Positions 18,301 to 25,374 of a DNA stretch of 64,000 nt are shown here, piece after piece. A program made the translations under genes and the position numbers. The notes beneath the pieces were generated by a model, which made no database searches, had not been told where the DNA came from, and worked only from the letters and a program-made list of their open reading frames with translations. This stretch comes from Promicromonospora sp. AC04 (lineage in GTDB: Bacteria; Actinomycetota; Actinomycetes; Actinomycetales; Cellulomonadaceae), in contig NZ_QBUG01000013.1 of assembly GCF_003058225.1 (NCBI RefSeq), positions 1 through 64,000 of the forward strand. Direction: 5' to 3'. How positions within the stretch are numbered: position 1 is the stretch's first letter; the number at the start of each line of letters is the position of its first letter.

Positions 18301-18951
18301 GGGACGCTCGACCAGCGCGACGGTGCGGGCCAGGCGGCCGGCGGCCTCGTCCTTGCCGAGCACCGCCTCGCCCAGCAGGTTCACGTTGAGGGTGTAGCCC
18401 TCGGCCCGGGTGCGGGCGAGGTGGGCGGTGAGGCCGTTGCCGGCGTCGGCCACGAGGTGGCCGACGAGCTGGCGCAGGCGGGCGCGCGCGGCCGGAACCA
18501 CGATGCCCGGGAACACGGGGGCGGCCAGGGCGCCGGCTCGGAACAGCGCGCGGTCAGCCGGGCTGAGGAACGTGGCGCTGCCGGCCTTCTTGCCGAGGCG
18601 GGCCAGGGCCTTGGCGGCGACGTGGACGTCCTGCGGGCGGGCGACGTCGTCGACGAAGCCGACGGCGAGCTCCAGGCCGGCCGGGTCGGACACGAGGGCG
18701 CCCAGGGCGGCCGAGGCCCGGGCGACGGCCTTGTCGGTCTTCGATCCGCTGGTGCTGGTGCCGGTGTTGCTGCCGGTGGCGGTGCCGATCCAGGTCCGGG
18801 CGAGGGCTACGGCGTCCTCGACGAGCGTGTCGGCGGCGGGCTGGGCGGGCGGCTCGGTCGGAGCCGGCGGCGCTGCGCTGTCCGGTGCGCCTGCGCCCCC
18901 GGTCGGGACATCGGCGGTAACGGCGCTCCCGCGCCGAGCAGTGGTCTTCAT
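15400..18951 (-). CDS. putA: bifunctional proline dehydrogenase / glutamate-semialdehyde dehydrogenase
   Basis: This 1183-residue PutA-type enzyme oxidises proline to glutamate in two steps. The FAD-binding proline dehydrogenase barrel occupies about 60-430 (blocks YVSIKVSSVAAQL, FLNLDMEEYRDL, RIKVRIVKGANLAMEH). The aldehyde dehydrogenase domain spans about 550-1020, with WNFPVAIPIGG, general-base E780 in LAETSGKN and nucleophile C814 in GQKCSAAS. A further C-terminal module of about 150 residues resembles the ALDH-like tail of long PutAs. No N-terminal DNA-binding domain is present, so it should not self-regulate. ATG 18951 was chosen because the upstream extension is low-complexity and lacks a Shine-Dalgarno. 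Confidence 0.93.
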   Translation of the reverse strand: MKTTARRGSAVTADVPTGGAGAPDSAAPPAPTEPPAQPAADTLVEDAVALARTWIGTATGSNTGTSTSGSKTDKAVARASAALGALVSDPAGLELAVGFVDDVARPQDVHVAAKALARLGKKAGSATFLSPADRALFRAGALAAPVFPGIVVPAARARLRQLVGHLVADAGNGLTAHLARTRAEGYTLNVNLLGEAVLGKDEAAGRLARTVALVERPDVDYVSIKVSSVAAQLVTWDLDGSRDRVVEQLLPLYRAARDHGVFLNLDMEEYRDLALTTAVFTEILGRDEFRDLEAGIVLQAYLPDALGALDGLTEFAGKRVADGGARIKVRIVKGANLAMEHVEAALHDWAQAPYATKPGVDANYVRMLDHALRPERAHAVRIGAASHNLFHVALAILLGRARGVSEALDIEMLQGMAPTEAAAVRDEVAKDSGRVVLYTPVVRDEDFDVAISYLVRRLEENATEQNFLHAAFAPVSPSGSHVEPAGTGSPMDRQEAAFRASVALGVHYSPDDVAPRRRPRPAPEQVTGPFHNAADTDPAVAAHRDWAQQVTSTRSGYVPALAEPLATSAQVDDVVALARRAGAAWAKVAPADRGRVLRAAAQHLEAVRTDLVAAMVHEAGKTVAEADPEVSEAVDFAAYYAQAAEALDPTSEAWPGARFTPDGVTLVTPPWNFPVAIPIGGVLAGLASGSSVIAKPAPPTPRCLEIAVEAVHAALDEVAPEIGLDPAIARDVAQFVRVPDGDLGRRLVTHDGVSRVILTGAIETAEMFASWRPELPVLAETSGKNAIVVTPSADLDLAVADVVRSAFGHAGQKCSAASLVILVGSVGDPRTVTGERFRRQLVDAVSSLAVGPATDLATVMGPLTEPAQGKLLHALTTLEQGESWLVRPRRLDAVAQEAGLGKGRLWTPGVRDGVRPGSFFHLTEAFGPVLGIMTARTLDEALALQNSVSFGLTGGIHSLDEAEVEHWLDRVEVGNAYVNRHITGAIVQRQSFGGWKASVVGSGAKAGGPNYVAQLGRWADAPDVPSRTEDPAGWLAWARADDDRAWLTEFSQAHDPSGLGVESNVFRYRPVPGITVRVGTDAPHAEVQRVLAAASRAGVPTTVVGPETTDEEFADAVADGRVTGRIRVVGVAPGLRDAAASRLGSVTVLDAPVLASGRRELLTMLREQAVSRTMHRYGHLRTV

Positions 18952-19112
18952 GTCACCAGGGTGCACCCGGTGCTGCCCGCGTGTATTGGCAGGATCACTC
19001 GCGATCCGCACCGGTTTTGGCCAAGCGGTTGGTGGTGCGCCGAGGTCGACCATGACGGCACTTCGCCCCGTTCGAGGTGGTGCGGATCGCACGGGTGCGG
19101 TCACGCAGGACG

Positions 19113-19877
19113 TCAGCTCGTGGCACTCCGCTTGCCCTCGATGTAGGCGACGAGGCCGTCAATGATGCGCGCGAGGCCGAACTCCATCTCCCGGGCGGGG
19201 TCGGTGGCCGCCTGGTAGGCCTCGCCGGTGGTGGCGCCGACCCGTCCGGCCAGCGGGTACTCGCGTCCCGCCATCACCACGCCGAGCTCGTCGGCGTTCG
19301 CCGCCCACCACTCGGCCTGGGTCAGCCCCGACGTCCGCTCGTCCTGCCGCATGCGCTGCTGCGCGCGCACGACGCTGCCGGCGAATCCCGCGAGCAGCGC
19401 GACGGTCTGGTCCATCTCGATGTCGTCGAGGCCGACGCCCTCTATCCCCGAGAGCTGCCACTCGTAGAGGTCCGAGGCGCCCGGCCCCACCCACGCCCGC
19501 AGCCCGGAGATCTCCAGCAGCCACGGATGCTCCTGGCAGATCTCGTACTGCACACGGGCGATCAGCGCCATCCGCCCGGGCAGGTCGTCCGGCATCGCGG
19601 GCAGCTCCCGGCGGCCGAGCACTCGGTCCACCATCAGCACGACGAGCTCGTCGCGCCCGGGGACGTAGGTGTACAGGCTCATGGCGCCGAGCCCGAGGTC
19701 GGTGGCGAGCAGTCGCATGGTGAGGCCGGGCAGCCCGTCGCGGTCGGCGATCCGGACCGCCGCGTCGACGACGTCGTCCACGGTCAGCCGCTGCTTCCGG
19801 CCCCGCCGGGTCGACGGCGCAGCGCCGTCGTCGTAGCGCCACAGGAGGCGGAGGACTGGGTCCGGGTGGTCCGACAT
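19113..19877 (-). CDS. TetR-family repressor of the adjacent exporter
   Basis: This 254-residue protein has a TetR N-terminal helix-turn-helix at about 29-75 (LTVDDVVDAAVRIADRDGLP, then GLGAMSLYTYVPGRDEL) and an all-helical ligand domain of the TetR_C type. It is divergent from a DrrA-like ATPase gene. Two near-identical palindromic sites lie in the 91-base gap, the usual layout for a repressor controlling both itself and a drug exporter. The ATG at 19877 lies 6 bases from TACGGT, indicating a leaderless transcript. The ligand cannot be told from sequence. Confidence 0.88.
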   Translation of the reverse strand: MSDHPDPVLRLLWRYDDGAAPSTRRGRKQRLTVDDVVDAAVRIADRDGLPGLTMRLLATDLGLGAMSLYTYVPGRDELVVLMVDRVLGRRELPAMPDDLPGRMALIARVQYEICQEHPWLLEISGLRAWVGPGASDLYEWQLSGIEGVGLDDIEMDQTVALLAGFAGSVVRAQQRMRQDERTSGLTQAEWWAANADELGVVMAGREYPLAGRVGATTGEAYQAATDPAREMEFGLARIIDGLVAYIEGKRSATS

Positions 19878-19883
19878 GGGTCC

Positions 19884-19889
19884 ACCGTA
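19884..19889 (-). promoter_or_regulatory. leaderless -10 element of the tetR gene
   Basis: TACGGT on the reverse strand ends 6 bases before the ATG at 19877. A TTCCGT hexamer 17 bases further upstream falls inside the operator at 19895-19912. Confidence 0.55.
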
Positions 19890-19894
19890 ACTTT

Positions 19895-19912
19895 TTCGTA
19901 CGACGTACGGAA
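19895..19912. promoter_or_regulatory. TetR operator candidate 1
   Basis: TTCGTACGACGTACGGAA contains the inverted repeat CGTACG-A-CGTACG. It overlaps the -35 regions of both divergent promoters. Confidence 0.65.
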
Positions 19913-19919
19913 TAGATGC

Positions 19920-19925
19920 TAGGCT
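19920..19925 (+). promoter_or_regulatory. -10 element of the exporter genes
   Basis: TAGGCT lies between the two operator copies. The predicted start point falls just before operator 2, so a repressor bound at either site would stop transcription of the exporter genes. Confidence 0.45.
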
Positions 19926-19938
19926 GGCTCGGTTCTTA

Positions 19939-19956
19939 GTCGTACACCGTACGGAA
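19939..19956. promoter_or_regulatory. TetR operator candidate 2
   Basis: GTCGTACACCGTACGGAA matches operator 1 at 15 of 18 positions in the same orientation, 44 bases further on. It ends one base before the first possible ATG of the ATPase gene. Confidence 0.65.
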
Positions 19957-19968
19957 ATGGAGCACACC

Positions 19969-20979
19969 GTGTCCTTCCCACCCCTGGTCGCCCGCGGACT
20001 GCGTAAGCGGTACGGCGACACCCATGCCCTCGACGGTTTTGACCTCGAGATCGAGACCGGCGCCGTCCACGCGCTGCTCGGCCCCAACGGGGCCGGCAAG
20101 AGCACCGCCGTCAACACCTTCGCCACGCTCACCCGGTGCGACGAGGGCGAGGTGCGCGTCGCGGGCCGCGACGCGCGCCGCGAGCCCGCCGCCGTCCGGG
20201 CCTCCGTCGGGCTGGTCGGCCAGCACGCGGCGCTCGACGAGATCCTGTTCGGCCGCGAGAACCTCGTGATGTTCGGCCGGCTGTACGGGCTGCCGAAGTC
20301 CGCCGCGCGCGAGCGGGCCGACGAGCTGCTCGGCACCTTCGGCCTGCTGGACGCCGCCGACCGCAAGGTGTCCACCTACTCCGGCGGCATGCGCCGCCGG
20401 CTCGACATCGCCGCCGGACTGATCCGCCGGCCGGCGCTGCTGTTCCTCGACGAGCCCACGACGGGCCTGGACCCCCGGGGCCGCAACGAGGTCTGGCAGG
20501 CAGTGCGCCAGATCGTCGACGCCGGGACGACCGTGCTGCTCACGACCCAGTACCTCGACGAGGCGGACCAGCTCGCCGACCGGATCACCGTGATGAACAC
20601 CGGTCGGGTCGTGGCCGAGGGCACCGCCCAGGAGCTCAAGCGGCGCCTCGGCGGGGACCGCGTGCTCGTCACGGCGCCGGCGCACGCCGACCTGGACCGG
20701 CTGGCCGCCGCGCTCGGCGGCACCGCCGACGCGGAGCTCCGGCAGGTCACCGTCGAGGCGGGGCCCGACGGCGGGGCGGCGGCGCTGACCGGCGTCGTCC
20801 GCGCCCTGGACGCCGCCGGGCTGGTGGTCGACGACATCCTGCTGCGCCGCCCGACCCTCGACGAGGTGTTCCTGGACCTCACCGCCGCGCCCGCGCCGTC
20901 CGCGCTGCCCGCGCTGCCCGCGAGCACACCGTCCGCACTCGCGCCCCAGACCGCCCGACCCGAAGGAGCCCACCGATGA
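19969..20979 (+). CDS. DrrA-like ABC exporter ATP-binding protein
   Basis: This 336-residue ATPase has Walker A GPNGAGKST (38-46), the signature YSGGMRRRLDIAAGL, Walker B LLFLDEPTTGLDP and the H-like switch in LLTTQYLDEAD. The C-terminal region and the TLDEVFLDLT motif are typical of the daunorubicin-resistance DrrA subfamily. It powers the permease encoded next for drug or lipid efflux. The GTG at 19969 has GGAG six bases upstream; ATG 19957 has no ribosome site and abuts an operator, so the GTG is preferred. The C-terminus is a Pro/Ala-rich tail. Confidence 0.9.
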   Translation: MSFPPLVARGLRKRYGDTHALDGFDLEIETGAVHALLGPNGAGKSTAVNTFATLTRCDEGEVRVAGRDARREPAAVRASVGLVGQHAALDEILFGRENLVMFGRLYGLPKSAARERADELLGTFGLLDAADRKVSTYSGGMRRRLDIAAGLIRRPALLFLDEPTTGLDPRGRNEVWQAVRQIVDAGTTVLLTTQYLDEADQLADRITVMNTGRVVAEGTAQELKRRLGGDRVLVTAPAHADLDRLAAALGGTADAELRQVTVEAGPDGGAAALTGVVRALDAAGLVVDDILLRRPTLDEVFLDLTAAPAPSALPALPASTPSALAPQTARPEGAHR

Positions 20980-21767
20980 ACGCCGTAGCCGCCACCCTGC
21001 GGCAGAGCTGGGTGATCACCCTGCGCGACCTCAAGCACTGGCAGCGGGAGCCGTGGACGCCGATCTTCGGGATCGCGTTCTCGATAATGCTCGTGCTGGT
21101 CTTCGGTTACCTCATGGGCGGCGCGATCGACCTGCCCGGGGGCGGGGACTACCTGCCCTACCTGATGCCGGGGATCTTCGCGCTGTCGATGATGTTCGGC
21201 ATCGAGGCCACGATGAGCGCCATCGCCAACGACTCCAAGAAGGGTGTCACCGACCGGTTCCGGTCCCTGCCGATCAGCGGCGCCGCGGTGCCGCTCGGCC
21301 GGGCGGGCGCCGACCTGATGAACTCCGCGGCGGAGCTGGCGGTGCTCATGGTGGGCGGGCTGCTGATCGGGTGGCGCGCGTCCGGCAGCCTGGGCGCCAC
21401 GGTGCTCGCCGTCGTGCTGCTGTTGTGGCTGCGGTTCGGGATGCTCGTGCTCGGCGTGTTCCTCGGGCTCTCGTTCCGCGGGGAGGGCGGCGTGACGGCG
21501 GTGCAGATCCTGGTGTGGCCCATCGGCTTCCTGTCCAACGTGCTGGTGGCCCCCGAGTCGATGCCCACGTGGCTGGCCTTCCTGGCGCAGTGGAACCCGA
21601 TCTCCGCGACGGCGGCCGCGTGCCGCGAGCTGTTCGGCAACCCGACCGGCATCACCGGCGGGGTCCTCGCCGACCATGCCCTCCTGCTGGCGGTGCTGTG
21701 GCCGGCCGCGCTCACGCTGGTGTTCGTGCCCTTGACCGCGCGCGCCTACCGGCGGCTGTCCCGCTGA
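20976..21767 (+). CDS. DrrB-like ABC exporter permease
   Basis: This 263-residue ABC-2 type permease has six membrane helices and the conserved block DRFRSLPISGAAVPLGRAGAD after the first pair, as in DrrB. It should form the membrane channel with the preceding ATPase. ATG 20976 overlaps the ATPase stop by 4 bases, and GAAGGAG is placed 9-15 bases upstream. The divergent TetR regulator suggests inducible efflux of a toxic compound. Confidence 0.9.
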   Translation: MNAVAATLRQSWVITLRDLKHWQREPWTPIFGIAFSIMLVLVFGYLMGGAIDLPGGGDYLPYLMPGIFALSMMFGIEATMSAIANDSKKGVTDRFRSLPISGAAVPLGRAGADLMNSAAELAVLMVGGLLIGWRASGSLGATVLAVVLLLWLRFGMLVLGVFLGLSFRGEGGVTAVQILVWPIGFLSNVLVAPESMPTWLAFLAQWNPISATAAACRELFGNPTGITGGVLADHALLLAVLWPAALTLVFVPLTARAYRRLSR

Positions 21768-21779
21768 CGGCGGTCCGGG

Positions 21780-21860
21780 CCGGTCGCGGCGCCTGTCAAG
21801 CTCTGCTCGTTGGCGCCCGTGCCTGCGCTTCCGCTCCGGCTCAGGCGCGCCGCGACCGGC
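21780..21860. terminator. hairpin spanning the convergent ends of drrB and the araC gene
   Basis: GCCGGTCGCGGCGCCTG (21780-21796) can pair with 21842-21860 apart from a two-base bulge, around a loop of about 45 bases. The right arm includes the last codons of the AraC-type gene. A long loop makes it a weaker terminator candidate. Confidence 0.4.
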
Positions 21861-22605
21861 TCCGGAACGACGACGGCGTCTCGCCGGTCAGCCGCGCGAA
21901 CGTGCGCGTGAACGACGGCTGGTCGTAGAAGCCCGCGGCGGTCGCGACGTCCGCGAGCGGCACGGCGGACGTCGTCAGCAGGTGTGCCGCCCGGTCGACC
22001 CGGAGCCGCAGCACAAGCTGGCGCGGCGAGAGGCCGAAGACCCGGCGCACCCGCCGGTCCAGGGACGCCGGGGTGCAGTCGGCGAGCGCGGCGAGGTCGG
22101 CCACCGAGGGCACCTCGCCGCGTTCGAGCAGGTCCTCGACGGCGCCACGCAGCCGGGCCATGGCCTGGATCGTCGCGTCGTCAGCGTCGCCGGAGCGAAG
22201 GTCCTGCGACACGGACACGAGGCCCACGTAGGCGCCGGACTCGTCGTGCAGGGGCAGCTTTGAGGTGAGGAACCAGCCGGGCGCCCCGCCGACGTGCCGG
22301 ATCAGCTCCAGCTCGCCCCGCAGCGGCTTGTCGGTGGCACGCACCCGCGCGTCCTGGTTCTCGTACCGCTCGGCGAGCTCGGGGACGAACAGGTCGACGG
22401 CGCGCTTGCCGATCACGTCGCGGCGCGACCGCTCCCGCGTGCGCCCCACGAAGACCTGGTTGACGAGCACGTAGCGCCCGTCGGCGTCCTTGGCGCAGAA
22501 CATGACGCCGGACAGCTCGTCCATGAGGGCGACCATGGCGGGGTTCAGTGCGGCCAGCAGGGCCCTCGCCTCGGGCCGAGCGGCGCCGTTGGACGGGTTG
22601 CTCAT
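21841..22605 (-). CDS. PAS-domain AraC-family regulator
   Basis: This 254-residue protein has an N-terminal PAS domain (about 22-135; FCAKDADGRYVLVNQVFVGRT resembles PAS_4) followed by an AraC helix-turn-helix pair (about 160-250; PSVADLAALADCTPASLDRR and DVATAAGFYDQPSFTRTFAR). It would sense a small ligand or redox cue and bind DNA as an activator. TGAGG lies about 5 bases upstream of the ATG at 22605, and TAGCAT a little further. It converges on the exporter operon, so a target there is not implied. Confidence 0.87.
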   Translation of the reverse strand: MSNPSNGAARPEARALLAALNPAMVALMDELSGVMFCAKDADGRYVLVNQVFVGRTRERSRRDVIGKRAVDLFVPELAERYENQDARVRATDKPLRGELELIRHVGGAPGWFLTSKLPLHDESGAYVGLVSVSQDLRSGDADDATIQAMARLRGAVEDLLERGEVPSVADLAALADCTPASLDRRVRRVFGLSPRQLVLRLRVDRAAHLLTTSAVPLADVATAAGFYDQPSFTRTFARLTGETPSSFRSRSRRA

Positions 22606-22665
22606 CGAACCTCAGATGCTACGCGGCACTGGCGCCGGACCAACGTCACGAGCCGGCGGCGTCCG

Positions 22666-22671
22666 TAGGCT
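22666..22671 (+). promoter_or_regulatory. -10 element of the P-loop kinase gene
   Basis: TAGGCT lies 7 bases before the GTG start at 22679, giving a leaderless or nearly leaderless message. Confidence 0.5.
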
Positions 22672-22678
22672 TGAGGTC

Positions 22679-23206
22679 GTGAGAGGCCTTCCTGACGGCC
22701 CGCCGGCCGGTCGCCCGATCCTGCTCCTGCTCAACGGCTTGCCTGCCAGCGGGAAGTCGACAGCGGCGCAGGCTTGGGCGGCGCGCCGCCCGGGCACCCT
22801 GATGCTTGAGATCGACCTGATCAAGACGCTGATCAGCGGGGATGAAGCCGCGGTCCTGGGACGCTCGCTCGCCCATGCCATGGCTGAGGCTCACCTCCTG
22901 TCGGGTCATGACGTGGTGGTACCCCAGCTCACCGCCAGGATCAGCAACCTGGTGCCGTTCGAGAAGATCGCCGTGCGGACTCGTGCGACGATCGTCCATG
23001 ACCTGCTCGGCGCGGACTCCGCGACGCTCCGCCGCAGGGTCACGGCTGACAACGCGCCGCACCGCGACGGACTCGATGAAGATCAGCTGACCACGTACTC
23101 CGCAGGGCTCCGGGACGTTGTGCGCACGAGAGACGTCACGCGGATCGACACCGCGCGGCTCACCCCGGACGAGGTAGTTGCCGAGCTCGAGCGTCTGCAC
23201 GGCTGA
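22679..23206 (+). CDS. P-loop kinase/AAA-family ATPase (zeta-toxin-like)
   Basis: This 175-residue protein has Walker A GLPASGKS (20-27) near its N-terminus and otherwise follows the small-molecule kinase pattern of zeta toxins and chloramphenicol phosphotransferases: LMLEIDLIKTLISG after the first helix, HDVVVPQLTARI in the middle and a C-terminal DTARLTPDEVVAEL. The phosphate acceptor is unknown. Starting at GTG 22679 gives a P-loop at the usual distance from the start. It lies directly before a broken VapC toxin fragment, so it may have belonged to a plasticity region. No partner antitoxin is visible. Confidence 0.72.
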   Translation: MRGLPDGPPAGRPILLLLNGLPASGKSTAAQAWAARRPGTLMLEIDLIKTLISGDEAAVLGRSLAHAMAEAHLLSGHDVVVPQLTARISNLVPFEKIAVRTRATIVHDLLGADSATLRRRVTADNAPHRDGLDEDQLTTYSAGLRDVVRTRDVTRIDTARLTPDEVVAELERLHG

Positions 23207-23209
23207 TGC

Positions 23210-23473
23210 GTGGCGCAAGAGTGCAAGCGCCGCGCGGCCCGCATCCAGGCTCTCAAGAAGACACTCGGCCGGGGCCTCCCGTTCGACGACGACTGTGACG
23301 AGATGTACGACGAGCTGCTTGTCCGCGTCGGGCAGCGCGGCGGAACCCCGAAGGCCAACCGCTTCGACCGCATGATCGCGGCCACGGCGATGGCTCACGC
23401 GCTCGTGCTGGTCACGCGAGACGTCGACGACTTCAAGCCGTTCAAGGGGATGCTCGACGTCGAGGTGCGCTGA
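23210..23473 (+). pseudogene. truncated VapC-like PIN-domain toxin remnant
   Basis: The 87-residue frame beginning at GTG 23210 ends in NRFDRMIAATAMAHALVLVT followed by RDVDDFKPF, the C-terminal half of a VapC ribonuclease with its two late acidic residues. The N-terminal part with the first catalytic Asp (usually in a MIxLDTNV strand) and about 40 residues is missing, and the preceding kinase ends 3 bases earlier. No VapB antitoxin is seen. The fragment should be catalytically dead, so it is called a pseudogene. Confidence 0.72.
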
Positions 23474-23550
23474 GCAGCCGCGCTGGCCGGCGTCCTGCTC
23501 CCGGGAGCCTGGAAGCTCACGGAGCGCTGACTTTCCTTGGAACACACGGA

Positions 23551-23621
23551 TATCACCGGAAAATCACCGGAAGGATCCGCCACGGGCGAGCACCTTGGCC
23601 CATCGAAGCGATACGGTGATA
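23551..23621. promoter_or_regulatory. TATCACCG repeats upstream of glutamate dehydrogenase
   Basis: TATCACCGG at 23551, AATCACCGG at 23562 and the inverted copy CGGTGATA at 23614-23621 lie 80-150 bases before the dehydrogenase start. Direct plus inverted copies suggest an operator, but the regulator is unknown. Confidence 0.4.
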
Positions 23622-23700
23622 CCGAGGCGCAAACCCCGCGCCGCGCAACCCGCGCCCTCGCCCCCAAGGCGGTAGGCGCCGTTCTCCCCGGAGGACCCAC

Positions 23701-25011
23701 GTGACGACGACAACGACGTCCACCACACCCACATCACCACCCAGCTTCGCCCCGTCCGGTGCGCCCACGGAGGGCTCCGCGCTCGCTACCGCGCACGCGC
23801 AGCTCGCCACGGCAGCGGAGATCCTGGGCTACGACGACGGCCTGCACCGCATGCTGGCGACCCCGCGCCGTGAGATCCACGTCGCGGTGCCGCTCCGCCG
23901 CGACTCGGGCGAGACCGTCCTGTTCCACGGTTTCCGTGTGCAGCACAACGTGAGCCTCGGCCCGGGCAAGGGCGGTCTGCGCTACCACCCCTCCGTCGAC
24001 GTCGACGAGGTGCGGGCGCTGGCCATGTGGATGACCTGGAAGTGTGCGGTGGTCCACCTGCCGTACGGCGGCGCCAAGGGCGGCGTCGCGATCGACCCCC
24101 GCGGCTACTCGCAGGCCGAGCTGGAGCGCGTGACCCGGCGGTACACGTCGGAGATCATGCCCATGATCGGCCCCGACACCGACATCATGGCCCCGGACAT
24201 GGGCACCGACGCCCAGACGATGGCCTGGGTCATGGACACCTACTCGGTCAACCGCGGGTACACGATCCCGGCGGTGGTGACGGGCAAGCCCCTTGAGGTC
24301 GGCGGCTCGCTGGGCCGCGGCACCGCGACGTCGGCGGGCATCGTGCACGTCACGAACGCCGCGCTCGCCGAGGCCGGCGTGGCCCTGAGCGACATCTCGG
24401 TCGCCATCCAGGGCTTCGGCAAGGTCGGTTCGCACGCGGCGGAGATCTTCGCGGCGCGCGGGGCGCGCGTCGTCGCCGTCAGCGACCAGTACGGCGGCAT
24501 CCGGGCCGACGCCGGCCTCGACGTGCCCCGCCTCATGGAGCACGTGCGCCGCACGGGCTCGGTGGTGGGCTTCGAGGACGCGGACCCGGTCTCCAACACG
24601 GAGCTGCTCGCGCTCGCCGTCGACGTGCTGGTCCCGGCCGCGATCGAGGGCGTGCTCGACGAGACCACGGCCGGCGACGTCAAGGCCCGCTGGGTGGTCG
24701 AGGGCGCCAACGGCCCGACGACGGCGGCCGGCGACGTCCTGCTCGCGAAGAACGACGTGACAGTGGTCCCGGACGTCCTCGCGAACGCGGGCGGTGTGGT
24801 CGTCTCCTACTTCGAGTGGGTCCAGGCGAACCAGACCTACTGGTGGACCGAGCAGGAGATCGCGGACAAGCTGGAGCACCGCATGACCACCGCGTACGCG
24901 GACGTGTCCGCCCTGGCTCAGCGCGAGGGCCTGTCGCTGCGCGACGCCGCCCTCGTCATCGGGGTCAAGCGGGTCGCCGAGGCACACCAGATCCGGGGCC
25001 TGTACCCGTGA
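23701..25011 (+). CDS. gdhA: Glu/Leu/Phe/Val-type glutamate dehydrogenase
   Basis: This 436-residue amino-acid dehydrogenase interconverts glutamate and 2-oxoglutarate plus ammonia using a nicotinamide cofactor. The substrate Lys is in GPGKGGLRYHP (K90), the catalytic Lys in PYGGAKGGV (K126), and the Rossmann loop in IQGFGKVGSHAA. Length fits the hexameric class. The GTG at 23701 has GGAGG about 8 bases upstream. It is monocistronic, ended by the hairpin at 25018. The first 20 residues are a Thr/Pro-rich disordered tail. Confidence 0.92.
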   Translation: MTTTTTSTTPTSPPSFAPSGAPTEGSALATAHAQLATAAEILGYDDGLHRMLATPRREIHVAVPLRRDSGETVLFHGFRVQHNVSLGPGKGGLRYHPSVDVDEVRALAMWMTWKCAVVHLPYGGAKGGVAIDPRGYSQAELERVTRRYTSEIMPMIGPDTDIMAPDMGTDAQTMAWVMDTYSVNRGYTIPAVVTGKPLEVGGSLGRGTATSAGIVHVTNAALAEAGVALSDISVAIQGFGKVGSHAAEIFAARGARVVAVSDQYGGIRADAGLDVPRLMEHVRRTGSVVGFEDADPVSNTELLALAVDVLVPAAIEGVLDETTAGDVKARWVVEGANGPTTAAGDVLLAKNDVTVVPDVLANAGGVVVSYFEWVQANQTYWWTEQEIADKLEHRMTTAYADVSALAQREGLSLRDAALVIGVKRVAEAHQIRGLYP

Positions 25012-25017
25012 TCGCCA

Positions 25018-25061
25018 GTGTCAGACGCGCAGATCACTCTGGTGATCTACGCGTCTGACAC
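25018..25061. terminator. 20-bp hairpin after gdhA (TGTCAGAC family)
   Basis: GTGTCAGACGCGCAGATCAC (25018-25037) pairs with 25042-25061 with one mismatch around TCTG. It begins 6 bases after the gdhA stop. Related hairpins end the genes at 28.8 and 40.6 kb. Confidence 0.8.
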
Positions 25062-25124
25062 GTTCGGGTGCTCGGATTGGCTCGGGCGCCCTTGGGGCAT
25101 CGGTCGGTTGCTCGGCGGTCGATG

Positions 25125-25249
25125 TGAGGTCGGTCCGTTGATCGACCTCCTCCCATGAGATCGGTCCGTTGATCGGTCCCCTGCGATGAGATCGGTCCGT
25201 TGGGGTGAGATCGGTCCGCCGTTGGACCGATCTCATCGCAGGGGACCGA
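25125..25249. repeat. GAGATCGGTCC repeat cluster with a 26-bp perfect stem
   Basis: Four direct copies of GAG(A/G)TCGGTCC occur between 25125 and 25218. The third is part of a perfect 26-bp inverted repeat (25173-25198 with 25224-25249) whose loop contains the fourth copy. Together with the gdhA hairpin this fills the gap of about 360 bases between gdhA and the methyltransferase gene, which has no coding sequence. Confidence 0.82.
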
Positions 25250-25362
25250 ACTCACGCCCGACAACCCCGCAACCGGCCGAAGTCACGCCAACACGGTCCC
25301 GACGTACGGCCGAACAACGAATGCCACCCTGGCGTGATTGCCTCCCCGGGAGCCTGCTCATC

Positions 25363-25368
25363 TAGGCT
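25363..25368 (+). promoter_or_regulatory. leaderless -10 element of the PrmC-related gene
   Basis: TAGGCT ends 6 bases before the GTG at 25375, and there is no Shine-Dalgarno at a useful distance. Confidence 0.6.
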
Positions 25369-25374
25369 CACGGA

